Assembly: GCA_038116745.1 (NCBI GenBank)
Contig: JAYODW010000019.1
Location: 17,869 to 81,868, forward strand
Direction: 5' to 3'
Length of the DNA: 64,000 bases
Origin: JAYODW01 sp038116745
GTDB taxonomy: Bacteria; Pseudomonadota; Gammaproteobacteria; Ga0077536
Part shown: positions 34,292 to 43,809 of the stretch, one piece after another
Numbering within the stretch: position 1 is the first letter of the stretch
How the letters are laid out: every line of letters starts with the position of its first letter
Notes under the pieces: model-generated
What the model was told of the DNA's origin: nothing
Database searches by the model: none
Seen by the model: only the letters and a program-made list of their open reading frames with translations
Translations under genes and position numbers: made by a program

Positions 34292-35011
34292 GTGGCCGCC
34301 GGTCCCGTTCTCTACCAGTTCCAGTGTTCGCAGTTCTGTGCGAAAGCTCGCTGGGCGCTGGACGTGAAGGGGATCAGCTATCGGACGGTCGACCTTCTGC
34401 CCGGGCGACATGAGAAAACCATCGCGCGTCTGGCGCAGCGCACACAGGTACCGCTGCTGATACTCGACGATCAGGTAGTGCAGGGATCGGACGCGATCCT
34501 GACCTGGTCGGACCGGGCACAGCCTCTGCCGCGGCTGACCCCGGTGGGCTCGGAAGACGCCGCCATGGCCCACGAATGGGAACGTAGTGCGGACAAGCAC
34601 CTGGCCGTGCCGCTGCGTCTGCTGTTGTTTGCGCACCTGCTGCCTGACCGCTCGCTCGCTTTACCGATCCTCGGCGCAGGCTGCAGCTGGTGGACCCGGC
34701 AGCTAGCTGCGCTGACCTATCCCGCGCTGCGTCGGCGCCTGAGCGCGGCGCTGGGCTTGTCGGAGACGGCGGTGAGCGCGGCTGCACAGCAGCTGGACCG
34801 GACGTGCGAGCAGTTCGAGGCACGTCTTGAAAAACGGCGATTTCTCGCCGGGCCGGTATTTTCCAGAGCCGACCTGGCAACTGCCGCCGCGCTGGCGCCC
34901 TGCTGGCAGGCGCCATCCGGGCTGCCGCCGGCGTTGAGCGCCATCTACGACCGATTGCGTAAACGCCCGCTCGGCCGCTGGGCCGAGGCTGTACACCAGC
35001 AGAATCATTGA
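34292..35011 (+). CDS. Glutathione S-transferase-like protein with N-terminal CxxxC
   Basis: The 239-residue protein has the GST layout: a thioredoxin-like N-terminal domain (PVLYQFQCSQFCAKARWAL, then VPLLILDDQVVQGSDAIL, the glutathione-binding Ser/Asp-type segment) and an all-helical C-terminal domain ending near SRADLATAAALAP. Cys12 and Cys16 at the start of helix 1 replace the more common Ser/Tyr, suggesting a cysteine-type GST that does redox or dehalogenase chemistry. I prefer the GTG at 34292, 5 bases after the selenoprotein stop; the ATG at 34250 would overlap the selenoprotein by 37 bases. It is the last gene of the selenoprotein operon. Confidence 0.75.
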   Translation: MAAGPVLYQFQCSQFCAKARWALDVKGISYRTVDLLPGRHEKTIARLAQRTQVPLLILDDQVVQGSDAILTWSDRAQPLPRLTPVGSEDAAMAHEWERSADKHLAVPLRLLLFAHLLPDRSLALPILGAGCSWWTRQLAALTYPALRRRLSAALGLSETAVSAAAQQLDRTCEQFEARLEKRRFLAGPVFSRADLATAAALAPCWQAPSGLPPALSAIYDRLRKRPLGRWAEAVHQQNH

Positions 35012-35026
35012 GCGCCGCGGCCTGCC

Positions 35027-36223
35027 TCAGGCTGCGAATATTGGAAAGGTCTCGAAATGCCCTTTGAGCACCTGGTCAGCACAATCGGCTTTGAGCCAGC
35101 CGTCGATAGCCGTCGCGTAGACCCGCCGGAAGTCCGTGGTGAACGAGAGGTTATCCGTTTCGTCGAGCGCGGTGAGGTCGGGCGGCTGTCCATAATGTCC
35201 GCCGCGCACGCTTTTGCCGGCGAGGAGCATGACATTCGCGGTGCCATGATCCGTGCCGAGATTGGTGTTTTCGCCTGCGCGGCGGCCGAATTCTGAGAAC
35301 AGCATCACGGCCACCCGGTCGGCCATGCCGAGGCGCTCCATGTCGGCCAGAAAGCCGTGCACCGCATCAGCGACATAGGTCAGCAGGCGCTGATGCAGAT
35401 TCGCCTGCTGCACGTGGGTGTCAAACGCGTTGTTGCGAAAGCCCAGGTAATACAGGCGCGCCGGCAGGCCGGCGTTGATACAGGCGGCAACCTTGTCGAG
35501 CTGCAGCGGGACCAGGCCGTAGTCCACCGGCGTACGGTAGTTGCGCCAGGCTTCACGGACCAGCAGGGATGCTTCACTGGCGCTCCTGGCTACCCGATTC
35601 AGGAAATCACGCGACGGGTTACCGGTTTCGGTGGTCTCGAAATCGTTCATGACGCCTTGCTCTGAGCGCAGCACCAGGCGCTGAAACCGCTCTGGCTCAT
35701 CAAAGACTACCGGGGTGTGAAAGCGGCTGGTCACGGCGAGAGACTGCTGGGTGTCGACATTAACCAGGTAATTGGCCGGGGCCGAGGGCGCCATCGCGTC
35801 GGCCAGGCGCCCATACCAGCCATAAGCGTCGCCGCTGTTCGGTGAGCCGGTGTGCCAGTAAGCCATGGAGGTGAAATGCGAATAGGAAGGCTGCGCATAG
35901 CCACAGCCGTGCACGATGGCGAGCTGGCCGTCATTCCACAGCCGGTGCAGGCCGCCCAGCCCGGGATTCATGCCCCAGTGCTCATCAAGCTGGAGCAGTT
36001 TTTCCTGACGCAGGCCGAGTTTCGGGCGCAGCTGGTAATAGGTGTCATCACCGAACGGCACAATGGAGTTCAGGCCGTCGTTCCCGCCGGAGAGCTCGAA
36101 GACCACCAGGATGGGCTGGTCCGGCGTCGCGGCTTCGGTGGCACGGCTGAGCAGGGACAGGGGCGCAATAGCGCTCGCCCCGACTGCCGCGGCTTGCGAA
36201 AGAAACTGGCGTCGATTGCGCAT
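35027..36223 (-). CDS. DUF1501 Tat-exported protein
   Basis: The 398-residue protein has a twin-arginine leader (NRRQFLSQAAAVG) and then the DUF1501 hallmark ILVVFELSGGNDGLN, which starts a sulfatase/alkaline-phosphatase-like fold. Other fold marks are HGCGYAQPSYSHF, MLFSEFGRRAGEN and the TDHGTANVM motif whose Asp and His would bind metal. DUF1501 proteins almost always pair with DUF1800; the DUF1800 gene lies 6 bases upstream in the same direction. Together they are thought to act in the periplasm on unknown substrates. Confidence 0.85.
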   Translation of the reverse strand: MRNRRQFLSQAAAVGASAIAPLSLLSRATEAATPDQPILVVFELSGGNDGLNSIVPFGDDTYYQLRPKLGLRQEKLLQLDEHWGMNPGLGGLHRLWNDGQLAIVHGCGYAQPSYSHFTSMAYWHTGSPNSGDAYGWYGRLADAMAPSAPANYLVNVDTQQSLAVTSRFHTPVVFDEPERFQRLVLRSEQGVMNDFETTETGNPSRDFLNRVARSASEASLLVREAWRNYRTPVDYGLVPLQLDKVAACINAGLPARLYYLGFRNNAFDTHVQQANLHQRLLTYVADAVHGFLADMERLGMADRVAVMLFSEFGRRAGENTNLGTDHGTANVMLLAGKSVRGGHYGQPPDLTALDETDNLSFTTDFRRVYATAIDGWLKADCADQVLKGHFETFPIFAA

Positions 36224-36229
36224 AGTGTC

Positions 36230-38053
36230 TTACCCCAGCTGGTACTCGGGTCTGCTCAGCATGACGTGCAGCAGTACGCGGAGCGGTTCTTCCATGTTGG
36301 TGCCTGAAGCCAGGACATCGGCCGTGCCGAGGTTTTCCTCGAACGATCCCGCGAGCGCATCGCGGACGTCCTCGGGCAGGGGCACAGAGAAAAATCGGGT
36401 AATGAAGTAGTCGACTACGGCGCGTGGCGTGGCCAGCTCCTGGGTCAGCACCATGTGTGACAGATCAAGCCGGGCCAGGTCGCGTTCGATCGGTTTGACC
36501 CGTTCGATCGCCATCTGCCAGCCGCGGTAGCTGCCGTAGCGCGTATTGAACGCCTCCTCGCGATCCACCTGGTTTGACATCGCCATCATGCTCTCGCCCA
36601 TGTCGCTGGCCGCGTCCACCGGGCGCGTCGCGTAGGCCATGTCGTGGCCCGCGCGTAGCCGTCGATGCACCGAGCGGATCTCATCACCGGTCGGGTAGAC
36701 CGGGTAGCGGTCCTCGGGGATGAATTCGATATCGGGAAGCACGACATTAAGCGCGAAGTTGCCGCGCTCGATGAGCTGGCTGGGGGTGATCCAGCTGCGG
36801 CCGTAGCTCCAGCCGGCCACCGTTGGCGGGTGCATCAGACGCTGGCCGAGCGCGCCGGTGACGAGATTGAAGTCCGGGGCCCCGGGGAGATTGTCGAGCC
36901 CCAGTTTGCGGTAGGTTGAAATGACCAGTTCAACCGGGCTTTTGATGCGCGTGCCCATGGCGCTGTCCGCGTAGAACGCCTGCGACAGAAACAGAGTTTC
37001 CAGGAACGGACGCAGTTGGTAGCCGCCGGCTTTGAGCTCGACGCCGAGTGCCGCCACCAGTTCAGGGTCCGGGTTGTCTTCAGCGAAAAAGCGATAGATC
37101 TTCCGCGCCAGGAATTCGGGTGTGGCCGGATGCGCCAGGATGCGGTCAATGATGTCCACCCCATCGAAGCGACCGGTGCTGCCGAGAAAAGTCTTCTCGC
37201 CATCATCGTGCTCGTCCTGGTTAACGTGGAAATCGGTGCCGACGAAGTTCCAGCCGGTAAAGGCCCGCGCGGCCTCGCGGATGTCGTGCTCGGAATAATT
37301 ACCCACGCCCATAGTGAACAGTTCCATGATCTCGCGCGCGAAGTTTTCGTTCGGAGAGCCCTTTACGTTCACCCCGGCATCGAGATAGGCGAGCATGGCC
37401 GGATCCTGTGCCACGGCAATCAGCAGGGTGCGGAAATCACCCAGGCCTGACGCCTGGAATAACTGCAGCTGCTGCAGCATCTTGCGGTAATCGCGCACTT
37501 TCTCTTCGTTGGTGGCGAAATGGCCATGCCAGAAAAGCGCCATCTTTTGTTCCAGCGGACGCGGTGACAGCAGCATGCGCTCCGCCCACCACTGCGACAC
37601 GCGGTCAGTCTCGAGCATGCTCGCGCGCAGCCAGTAGAAAAACTTGTTGACGATCGGCTGCATCGGGCGATTGCCGCCGGCTTTGACTTTGATCCCGAGC
37701 GCCTCGCCAGTCTCCTCGGCCAGTTTTGTGGTCGCCGGCCGGCTCGGCGGGAACGGGTCCAGGCCGGGATCAAAAATACCCGAGTGCTCGAACGGAGCGA
37801 GGTCTGCGGCCGGCGCACCCTCGAAATACACGAGGTAGCGCACTGCCCCCTGAGGGCCGAGCGCGGTCAGGCGGTCAATTTCTGCGGGGGTCCCGCCGAA
37901 ACCGGCGCGCTCAAGCAGGTGAGCAGCATGGGCCCTGTTCCACTGTGCAGCATCGATCGGCGCAAGGGTGGTGTAGGTGACATCAGCGCTGGCGGCTAAG
38001 CTCACCAGGAGCAGGCAAAGGCCGGGCGTGAGGTGTCTGGAGGTCCGTCGCAT
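36230..38053 (-). CDS. DUF1800 exported protein
   Basis: The 607-residue protein begins with a Sec signal peptide (cleavage near residue 23, ASA-DVTY) and carries the DUF1800 signature: HLLERAGFGGTPAEID near residue 45, MALFWHGHFATNEEKV, ENFAREIMELFTMGVG and AARAFTGWN. Function is unknown; the family is paired with DUF1501 in many aquatic bacteria. The two genes form an operon with DUF1800 first. It is divergent to nothing: the response regulator-cyclase gene lies upstream on the same strand with a 57-base gap. Confidence 0.85.
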   Translation of the reverse strand: MRRTSRHLTPGLCLLLVSLAASADVTYTTLAPIDAAQWNRAHAAHLLERAGFGGTPAEIDRLTALGPQGAVRYLVYFEGAPAADLAPFEHSGIFDPGLDPFPPSRPATTKLAEETGEALGIKVKAGGNRPMQPIVNKFFYWLRASMLETDRVSQWWAERMLLSPRPLEQKMALFWHGHFATNEEKVRDYRKMLQQLQLFQASGLGDFRTLLIAVAQDPAMLAYLDAGVNVKGSPNENFAREIMELFTMGVGNYSEHDIREAARAFTGWNFVGTDFHVNQDEHDDGEKTFLGSTGRFDGVDIIDRILAHPATPEFLARKIYRFFAEDNPDPELVAALGVELKAGGYQLRPFLETLFLSQAFYADSAMGTRIKSPVELVISTYRKLGLDNLPGAPDFNLVTGALGQRLMHPPTVAGWSYGRSWITPSQLIERGNFALNVVLPDIEFIPEDRYPVYPTGDEIRSVHRRLRAGHDMAYATRPVDAASDMGESMMAMSNQVDREEAFNTRYGSYRGWQMAIERVKPIERDLARLDLSHMVLTQELATPRAVVDYFITRFFSVPLPEDVRDALAGSFEENLGTADVLASGTNMEEPLRVLLHVMLSRPEYQLG

Positions 38054-38110
38054 CGCGAAGTCCTGAGGTGACTGCGCGATGAATTATAGGGGCGCTGTCG
38101 CCCGGGCCAA

Positions 38111-39286
38111 CTATGCGGCGCTCGTTCCCGTGGCTAACGCGTATGCGGCGACCGGATCGCGAACGCCTTTCAGCGTCACGGCGCGTGGTGGTTCGAAGCC
38201 GAGATCCGCTGCGTTACTGCAGGCAGCGACGACGGCGGCCGACGCAACGGCCGTGATCGGCGCGGCCGCGCCGCACAGACGTGCCGCGAGGTTCACGGTC
38301 TCGCCGATTACCGAGTAGTCGAGCTGGCGCTCGGAGCCGACGTTGCCGACCAGCGCGCGGCCGCAGTGGATCCCGATCCCGAGGCGCAGCATCGGTTCAC
38401 CCTGCGCCCCGTTCGATGCCGCCGTCCGACGCAGAATATCGAGGGCACAGCGGCAGGCGTTCACTGCGCCGTCTGCGCCGTCGAACACCGCCATGACGCC
38501 GTCGCCGGCAAATTTATCGACGTCGCCTCCGTGCTGGTACACGCTGTCGACCTGCATCCCTAGACTTGCGCTGAGTTCGGTGAACAAGGCGCGTGGTTCA
38601 ACCTCCTGGCTCAGCTGCGTATATCCCCGGACATCCGAAAACAGGATGCACAGCTCTTCCTCCTGAGGCGGCGGTAGGATCCCGGTTCGGGTGTAGGCCT
38701 GCACCATCTGCTGCGTCCGCCGTGAGACATACCGGTTCAGATTGCTGCGCAACTCTTCCATTTCCTGAAGGCTGCGGTAGCGCTCCAGCTGTCCGCGCAG
38801 CCGGGCGTCCAGCACAGTGAGGTTGACCGGTTTAGTGACGAAGTCGTCCGCGCCGGCAGCGAACGCCGTGTTGACGTGTTCAGTCTCATCGGCAGCCGTC
38901 ATACACAGGACAGGCGTGCGCCGGTAAGCGGTCTCCGCGCGCAGCGCGCGACACAGGTCAAGCCCGCCGAGACCGGGCATGTAGAGATCGATCAGGAACC
39001 CATCGAATGTGCGGTGCCGCGCCTTCTCCAGCGCGTCGTCGCCGTTAGTCGCCGTGACAACCTCGAAGCCCTTGAGGCGCAGCACCCGGGCAAGAAGGTT
39101 GCGTACAGTTCCCTCATCGTCGACTACCAGAATGGCGTTGTCAGGCTGGTGTCGAGCCGGGCGATTGCCCTCGCCATGACCAGGTTGAAACCTTTGGCCT
39201 GGCGCTCTGACAAGTTGAAGTGGTGACCTGGAGTGGGTAGCAGCGGCACTGACGCCTGTTTCCAGGGGTTTCGATTGACTCAGCAT
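38111..39286 (-). CDS. Response regulator receiver-adenylate cyclase (class III) fusion
   Basis: The 391-residue protein has a basic ~50-residue leader, a CheY-like receiver domain (DNAILVVDDEGTVR, phospho-acceptor Asp in FLIDLYMPG, then CMTA and FVTKPVN), a helical linker, and a class III cyclase domain. Cyclase residues are complete: metal Asp in LFSDVRGYT and AGDGVMAVF, the adenine-side Lys in DKFAGD, and the transition-state Asn/Arg in TVNLAARL; Glu stands where many have Asp (IGETVN). It probably makes cAMP on phosphorylation. No cognate histidine kinase is nearby. Confidence 0.88.
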   Translation of the reverse strand: MLSQSKPLETGVSAAATHSRSPLQLVRAPGQRFQPGHGEGNRPARHQPDNAILVVDDEGTVRNLLARVLRLKGFEVVTATNGDDALEKARHRTFDGFLIDLYMPGLGGLDLCRALRAETAYRRTPVLCMTAADETEHVNTAFAAGADDFVTKPVNLTVLDARLRGQLERYRSLQEMEELRSNLNRYVSRRTQQMVQAYTRTGILPPPQEEELCILFSDVRGYTQLSQEVEPRALFTELSASLGMQVDSVYQHGGDVDKFAGDGVMAVFDGADGAVNACRCALDILRRTAASNGAQGEPMLRLGIGIHCGRALVGNVGSERQLDYSVIGETVNLAARLCGAAAPITAVASAAVVAACSNAADLGFEPPRAVTLKGVRDPVAAYALATGTSAA

Positions 39287-39340
39287 GGTTCCAAGGCTCG
39301 GCGCAGGATGGACCAGACTGCACCCTGCACGAAATATCAG

Positions 39341-40138
39341 TCAGGAACTGTGACCTGCGTCACGTAATCGCTCATAAGCAGCGCGGATCTCCTGAGTTTT
39401 TTCCGTGGCCACCTTTAGCATCTCTTCGGGCAATCCTTTGGACGCAAGCTTGTCCGGATGATGCTGACTCATCAGACGCCGATAGGCCCGCTTGATGTCG
39501 GCCTGTCCGGCGTCTGGCTTAACGCCCAGGATGGCGCGCGCCGAGTCGAGCGACATGATCTCCGGCCTGGACGTGCGCTGACGCCCGTGCGCGCCGCGCG
39601 CAGCCTCAACCAGCGCCACCAGCTGCTCGAGCTGCGCGGGCGCGAAGCCGAGTCGTGCTGCACAGTGGCGCAGGACATCGAGCTCGCGCGGGTGCAGTTC
39701 GCCGTCCGCGTAGGCTGCGTGCAGCTGGATCTCGATAAACATCTGCAGCAGGGTGGTGCGCCGCCGACATTCCCGCACCAGCTGGGCGAGGACCGCGTCG
39801 AGGTTGAAACTGGCCTCTCGACCGCTGCGAAACAGGGACTCTGCGACCTGGATCTGATCCGGGCTGAGGCGCATCTCGCGCATGACGGCGCGTGCGTGGT
39901 CAATTTCATCGCGCGTGACGCGACCATCCGCCTTGGCCAGGTGACCCATGACCGAAAAGGTGGCGGTGAAAAAGGCCAGCTGGATCCGCTCATTGAGACT
40001 GGCTCCCGTGTCAGCGCTCGCGCTGGCGTCAAGGCCGTGATCGAAATGATGTCCGACTGCAGCCCCGAACAGCGCGCCCAGCGGGCCGCCGAGCATGAAG
40101 CCGAAAGCACCTCCGACAACTTTTCCCCACCACGCCAT
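39341..40138 (-). CDS. djlA: DjlA-type membrane co-chaperone (TerB + J domain)
   Basis: The 265-residue protein has a glycine-rich N-terminal membrane segment (VVGGAFGFMLGGPLGALFGAAVGHH), a helical TerB-like domain (residues ~55-180), and a C-terminal J domain with the HPD motif (SQHHPDKLA near 230). This is the layout of E. coli DjlA, a type III J-protein anchored in the inner membrane that stimulates DnaK. The gene is single; the response regulator-cyclase follows 55 bases downstream on the same strand. Confidence 0.87.
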   Translation of the reverse strand: MAWWGKVVGGAFGFMLGGPLGALFGAAVGHHFDHGLDASASADTGASLNERIQLAFFTATFSVMGHLAKADGRVTRDEIDHARAVMREMRLSPDQIQVAESLFRSGREASFNLDAVLAQLVRECRRRTTLLQMFIEIQLHAAYADGELHPRELDVLRHCAARLGFAPAQLEQLVALVEAARGAHGRQRTSRPEIMSLDSARAILGVKPDAGQADIKRAYRRLMSQHHPDKLASKGLPEEMLKVATEKTQEIRAAYERLRDAGHSS

Positions 40139-40391
40139 GTCAGCCTTCAGGCCTTTCCTGCCGGCGCAGTTGACGGATGCGGGAAACGAGGGAGCGCGGC
40201 TTTCATGTCAGGAGATGGACTCAAGTCGAGGTGCCCCTCCGCCCGGCGTTAGCACCGATAACGGGGACGCAGTTCGTGGCGAACGCATAATCCACTGGCG
40301 GGTCCTGAATCGGGATCCAGACAGCGATCTCGCGCAGATAAGGCTCGTCGGGGTTCATTGCGGGATGCGGGCGTGTTCCGGAGCAGAGTCC

Positions 40392-40712
40392 TCAGCCGGC
40401 ATGGTCCCGTCTGAGCGCGTAGCGATGGGTCTCCAGAATGTCCTCAAAGCGCTCGGCCAGAGCGCTGCCTTCCTCAACATGGTCGACATAGAAGCGCGTC
40501 AGCCCGCGCATCAATCCTTCGCAGTCCCGCGCGCGCGGCTGCGCCAGCGCGCGCCGCTGCAGGCGCCGCAGATAGCGCAGGAAAAACCAGTCAGTGGACT
40601 GCTCTGCCGGTCGTTCATCTTCCAGTTCGCGGATATGCCGCCGTAGCAGCTCGCGAAACTCGACGACCCCGGAAGAGACAAAATGTGTGCCGCTGGTGCC
40701 CTCAGGCGGCAT
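40392..40712 (-). CDS. Small hypothetical helical protein, coupled to the amidohydrolase
   Basis: From the ATG at 40712 the product is 106 residues and overlaps the last 11 bases of the amidohydrolase gene. It is rich in Arg/Glu/Leu (EFRELLRRHIRELEDERPAE, YLRRLQRRALAQP) and looks like an all-helical, charged protein; no family is recognised. The overlap and same strand suggest translational coupling. The N-terminal 15 residues overlap with the neighbour and a later start is possible, although no GTG or ATG is visible near the helical region. It may be a small partner of the amidohydrolase or only weakly real. Confidence 0.5.
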   Translation of the reverse strand: MPPEGTSGTHFVSSGVVEFRELLRRHIRELEDERPAEQSTDWFFLRYLRRLQRRALAQPRARDCEGLMRGLTRFYVDHVEEGSALAERFEDILETHRYALRRDHAG

Positions 40713-41859
40713 CGGGCAGCTCGACGTTGTAGAGCCTCGCCGCGTTATCCCACAGGATTTTGCGCCGCACATCGTCATCGCAGTCTGCGAGCCCGGTGGC
40801 AATGCGCTCGTGCACCTCGTCACCATAGAGCGAGGTCGGGTGCGGGAAATCCGTCTCGAATAACACGTTGTCCACGCCGACCTTGTCGATCAGGCGCCGC
40901 GGTGCGACCTGCTCGAACCAGTAGCAGCCGTACACGTTGCGGGCGAAATACTCCGACGGCAGCAACGTCAGCTCAGGTCGCTCTTCGGCAACATGATTGC
41001 CGAGAAACTGGTAGTCGAGTGCTTCGAGCAGGAACGGAATCCAGCCGATGCCGGACTCGACGGAAACGAACTTGATCGTGGGGTAGCGCGCCAGCACGCC
41101 GCTCAGCAGCAGGTCGGTCAGCTGCATGCCGTTGCGCATGAAGAACTCGACCGAGAGCTCCGTGAAGGTCGCCATCTTGCCGTACACGGAGAGCTTGTCC
41201 CGGTTGAGTCCGCCTTCCATGTTGCCGGAGCCGATGTGGAAACTGATCGGCAGGTCGAGCTCGCAGGCGACCTCCCACAGCGGGTCCCAGTGATGGTCAC
41301 CGATCACCGGCTGCCCGAAGGAATGCGGCTCGCCGGTGAAGAGGATCCCGTGGTGCCCGCGCGCCGCGCAGCGGCGGACCTCTTTGACGGCAGCGTCAAT
41401 GTCCCAGAACGGGATCGAGGTGATCGGCAGCAGCCGGCGCGGATCAGCCGCCGCCCACTCGGTCTGCCAGTCGTTGTAGACCTCGACGCAGGCCAGCATC
41501 AGCTCCGGGTCACCGAGCTGCAGGAAGGCCTGGTTGCCGAAGCCGCCGACGTTAGGGTAGAGCACCATCGCCCAGATCCCCATGTCGTCCATGTACTTGA
41601 GGCGTGCCTGGGGGTCGTAGGCGCCGGGATGCATCTCGCTGTAGCCCTTAGGAGGGTGTTTCATGCTGCCGACGCCGGCGGTCGCCGTCAGCCCCAGCTT
41701 CGAGATCCGTCGTTCGCCGATCTGCCAGTACTGGGTGCCGTCCGCCGCATCTGTAACCCGCGGCACCAGCGGACGCATGCGCTCGGGCACGCGGCTGGTC
41801 CACACGTCCGGTGTCTCGGTGATGTGGGTGTCGACGTCGATGATGGTGTAGCTGGTCAT
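40702..41859 (-). CDS. Amidohydrolase (COG2159, ACMSD-like)
   Basis: From ATG 41859 the product is 385 residues, the third TIM-barrel amidohydrolase of its type in the window. It opens TIIDVDTHITETPDVW, has ISFHIGSGNM in the barrel, and ends with FETDFPHPTS carrying the metal-binding Asp. A GGGAG lies 8 bases before the start; the frame runs a further 181 codons upstream, overlapping the divergent deacylase, and this is a chance extension. It is divergent to the deacylase gene across 84 bases and may share its regulation. Confidence 0.8.
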   Translation of the reverse strand: MTSYTIIDVDTHITETPDVWTSRVPERMRPLVPRVTDAADGTQYWQIGERRISKLGLTATAGVGSMKHPPKGYSEMHPGAYDPQARLKYMDDMGIWAMVLYPNVGGFGNQAFLQLGDPELMLACVEVYNDWQTEWAAADPRRLLPITSIPFWDIDAAVKEVRRCAARGHHGILFTGEPHSFGQPVIGDHHWDPLWEVACELDLPISFHIGSGNMEGGLNRDKLSVYGKMATFTELSVEFFMRNGMQLTDLLLSGVLARYPTIKFVSVESGIGWIPFLLEALDYQFLGNHVAEERPELTLLPSEYFARNVYGCYWFEQVAPRRLIDKVGVDNVLFETDFPHPTSLYGDEVHERIATGLADCDDDVRRKILWDNAARLYNVELPDAA

Positions 41860-41943
41860 GGGCGATGCTCCCGATCCGTGTCGGATGACGTACGGGTTTA
41901 ATGCTAATCTGGACCAGTCCCCCCCGGCTACATGGTGAACGGC

Positions 41944-43653
41944 ATGACCTATGACCTGGTGATTAAAAACGGTTTCATAGTTGACGGCTCCGGCGGGCCA
42001 CGCTTCCCGGCAGATGTCGGTGTAAAGAACGGTCGCATCGCGCGGATCGGACGTATCAACGAGCGGGCCGACCGGGTGATCAATGCCGACGGCCAGGTCG
42101 TCTCGCCCGGATTTGTCGACGGCCACACCCACATGGACGCGCAGGTGTTCTGGGATCCACTCGGCTCGTGCTCCTGCTACCACGGCGTGACTACGGTGAT
42201 CATGGGGAACTGCGGCTTCACCCTCGCACCCTGCGCTGAGAAGGACGCGGATTTCGTGTTCCGAAATCTTGAACGCGCTGAAGATCTCTCCCGTGACGCC
42301 ATGCGGGCCGGCATCAACTGGCGCTGGGAAACCTTCCGCGAATATCTCGACGTCATCGACAGCCTGCCCAAGGGCATAAATTACGGCGGCTACATTGGTC
42401 ACTCTGCTTTGCGCACCTACGTCATGGGCGAGCGCGCCTTCAGCGAGCAGGCGACGACCGACGACCTCAAGCGCATGCGCGCGGAGGTGCAGGATGCGCT
42501 GCGTGCCGGCGCCATCGGTTTTTCGACCTCACGCACCTACAACCATCTCACCTCCGACGATCGACCGGTCGCGAGCCGTGTCGCGGACTGGGACGAGGTA
42601 CGGGCCATTGTCAACGCCATGGGTGAGCTAGGTGCCGGTATTTTTGAGCTGGCCGGCGAAGCGCCCGGACGCAGCGAACGGCGCCAGAAGGACTATTTCA
42701 ACCGCCTGAAGCAGCTCGCTGTCGAGTCCGGCTGCCCGGTGACCTTCGGCATGCCCAGCATCCGCATCGCGCCGGATCTATGGCCGGCCTACTACGATCT
42801 CGGCGATGAGGTCGCGGAGGCCGGCGGGCGCCTGTTTGTCCAGGCCCACAGCCGCTCGATCTCGACCCTGCTGTCGTTCAAGTCGCATACCCCGTTCGAC
42901 GCCTGGGACGTGTGGAAAGACGTGCGCAGCAAACCGCTCGACGAGCAGAAAGTGCTGTTCCGCGATCCGGACATGCGCCGGCGTCTGCTCGAGGTGGCCA
43001 CGCGACCGTACGAGGGGCCGGAAGTGGTCGGTGCCGAAGCCCGCCCGCCGGAATGGGACTGGCTGTACCTGTTCAACGACATCGGCGACGAGGAGCAGAT
43101 GTCGGCCGTGGCTGAAAAGCGCGGCGTCCATCCGGTCGAGGCGATGATCGACATCGCGCTGGAGCGGGATTTCGATGCGTTCTTCCGCCAGCCGCTGGCC
43201 AACGAAGACCAGGATGCGGTGCTGGAAATGATGAAACACCCGCGCAGCGTGGTCACCTTCTCGGATTCCGGCGCACACGTCGCCCAGATCATGGACTCCT
43301 CCCTGCAGACGCATCTGCTCGGGCACTGGGTGCGCGAGCGGGAGGCCTTCACGCTGGAAGAGGCCGTGCGCCTGATTACCCACGACACGGCGGCTGCCTG
43401 GGGGCTGTATGACCGCGGCATGGTGCGCGAGGGGCTGAATGCCGACCTGCTCGTGTTCGACCCGGACAACATTCAGCAGAACATGCCGACGCTCGTTAAC
43501 GATCTGCCGGCCGGCGCGCAGCGCCTGCTGCAGACCTCACGCGGGATCTCGAGCACCATCGTCAACGGCGAAGTGCTGCTGGAAGATTCCCGGCCCACGG
43601 GCGCAACGCCCGGACAGCTGGTACGCGGACCGCTGGCCGCCGCAGCGCACTGA
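41944..43653 (+). CDS. N-acyl-D-amino-acid deacylase family amidohydrolase
   Basis: The 569-residue protein is a urease-superfamily hydrolase of the D-aminoacylase type. It has YDLVIKNGFIVDGSGGPR as the small beta-domain start, the metal motif GHTHMD at 60-65, and MGNCGFTLAP with the metal-bridging Cys of D-aminoacylases at about residue 95. The C-terminal TFSDSGAHV holds the catalytic Asp. The deacylation substrate could be an N-acyl-D-amino acid or another cyclic or acyl amide. GGTGA precedes ATG 41944; ATG 41932 is possible. It starts divergently from the amidohydrolase at 40702. Confidence 0.82.
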   Translation: MTYDLVIKNGFIVDGSGGPRFPADVGVKNGRIARIGRINERADRVINADGQVVSPGFVDGHTHMDAQVFWDPLGSCSCYHGVTTVIMGNCGFTLAPCAEKDADFVFRNLERAEDLSRDAMRAGINWRWETFREYLDVIDSLPKGINYGGYIGHSALRTYVMGERAFSEQATTDDLKRMRAEVQDALRAGAIGFSTSRTYNHLTSDDRPVASRVADWDEVRAIVNAMGELGAGIFELAGEAPGRSERRQKDYFNRLKQLAVESGCPVTFGMPSIRIAPDLWPAYYDLGDEVAEAGGRLFVQAHSRSISTLLSFKSHTPFDAWDVWKDVRSKPLDEQKVLFRDPDMRRRLLEVATRPYEGPEVVGAEARPPEWDWLYLFNDIGDEEQMSAVAEKRGVHPVEAMIDIALERDFDAFFRQPLANEDQDAVLEMMKHPRSVVTFSDSGAHVAQIMDSSLQTHLLGHWVREREAFTLEEAVRLITHDTAAAWGLYDRGMVREGLNADLLVFDPDNIQQNMPTLVNDLPAGAQRLLQTSRGISSTIVNGEVLLEDSRPTGATPGQLVRGPLAAAAH

Positions 43654-43809
43654 TCCCTCTGCATCCGGTGCGGCTGCTCGCGGCCGCACCGACCTCCTGA
43701 CGACGCCGGTCAGCGGCGTGCTAACCTCGCCCGGCAGCCGGCGCCAGCGCGTAATCGCCTGCAGCGCGTGGGTGTCCCGGGGCGCGGTCTAACATCAGGA
43801 GGGGAAGAC

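Noticed and set aside
39458..40252. Plus-strand 264-codon frame opposite djlA
   Set aside because: Shadow of the DjlA gene, which has clear domain motifs.
41860..42402. Upstream extension of the third amidohydrolase
   Set aside because: Overlaps the divergent deacylase; the family start with GGGAG is at 41859.
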